A stretch of 64,000 bases of DNA from Ammoniphilus oxalaticus (GTDB lineage Bacteria > Bacillota > Bacilli > Aneurinibacillales > RAOX-1), in the NCBI RefSeq assembly GCF_003609605.1, contig NZ_MCHY01000006.1:248001-312000 (forward strand). The letters are read 5' to 3'. Position 1 is the stretch's first letter; each line of letters begins with the position of its first letter. Positions 63,852 to 64,000 of the stretch are shown piece by piece. The notes below the pieces were generated by a model. It did not search any database and was not told where the DNA came from. It saw only the letters and a list, made by a program, of their open reading frames with translations. Made by a program: the position numbers and the translations under genes.

Positions 63852-64000
63852 TTACAAAATAGGGGAGAGCAGTCTGGAGACGGATTCCTTGAATTTGGTG
63901 AACATCGAGCGGTTTTCATAATCTTCTACCGTCAGTTCCTTTGAATCGAGCATATCGTCTTCAAACGTTTTGCGCAATGCTGACGCTGTTTCGCCATCAT
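63852..64000 (-). CDS. Cardiolipin synthase, C-terminal end (runs off the right edge)
   Basis: The last 48 residues are visible, ending FKESVSRLLSPIL before a TAA at 63852-63854. The LRKTFEDDM, a Ser/Lys/Glu stretch, YENRS and RLLSP pattern is the usual end of Bacillus ClsA-type cardiolipin synthases of the phospholipase D superfamily. The two HKD catalytic motifs lie outside the window. Confidence 0.75.
   Translation of the reverse strand, partial: DGETASALRKTFEDDMLDSKELTVEDYENRSMFTKFKESVSRLLSPIL

Overview
The window looks like chromosomal DNA of a spore-forming, low-to-moderate GC Bacillota, order Bacillales. Evidence: Bacillus-type housekeeping genes (panD end, dinG, a ypmB-like gene, dnaD), strong AGGAGG-type ribosome binding sites, frequent TTG/GTG starts, sporulation-linked genes (yheC/yheD-like ATP-grasp pair, a Cse60-like small protein) and promoter-like sites resembling sigma-G and sigma-K consensus. 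Genus cannot be fixed from the sequence alone; a Brevibacillus/Aneurinibacillus/Paenibacillus-like lineage is a guess. No rRNA, tRNA or CRISPR array was seen.

Layout. 1-10.3 kb: end of panD, a TPR protein, dinG, a bacterial NHEJ set (ku, then separate divergent ligD-ligase and ligD-polymerase genes), an MTA/SAH deaminase gene and a ypmB-like gene. 10.4-17 kb: a two-gene unit of a membrane protein and a shortened FtsH-like protease, a 72-bp tandem repeat, a broken VOC gene, and a run of small membrane or regulatory proteins. 17.2-25 kb: dnaD, two overlapping yheC/D-like genes behind a sigma-K-like promoter, and a polysaccharide precursor operon (nucleotidyltransferase, glycosyltransferase, epimerase) followed by UDP-glucose dehydrogenase. 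25-30.4 kb: a small SANT/Myb-like protein with an apparently solitary HhaI-like cytosine methyltransferase, an MBL-fold protein, a CBO0543 membrane protein, and a QueC-like PP-loop protein next to a HIT protein.

30.4-53 kb is accessory: a secreted parallel beta-helix protein, membrane proteins, and the central feature, a complete Tc (ABC) insecticidal-type toxin locus in two genes. A 2413-residue fused TcB-TcC protein ends in an unrecognised effector of about 270 residues, and a 3185-residue TcA protein follows 39 bp later. The family model is that TcA forms the pore and receptor-binding pentamer, TcB-TcC forms the cocoon, and the cleaved C-terminal effector is injected. A winged-helix-like protein lies directly downstream.

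53-64 kb: an SDR lacking the catalytic Tyr, a VOC protein and DUF2200 protein, an RlmA-type rRNA methyltransferase, an EamA transporter that seems to lack a standard start codon, arrays of ~111-bp palindromic repeats interrupted by a decayed IS3-family element, a Fur-controlled siderophore ABC transporter (four genes), and the 3' end of a cardiolipin synthase gene.

The most unusual points are the Tc toxin effector tail, the QueC-like/HIT pair, the FtsH-like protease whose extracytoplasmic domain seems to have moved to a partner gene, and a palindromic repeat family at two loci in this window.
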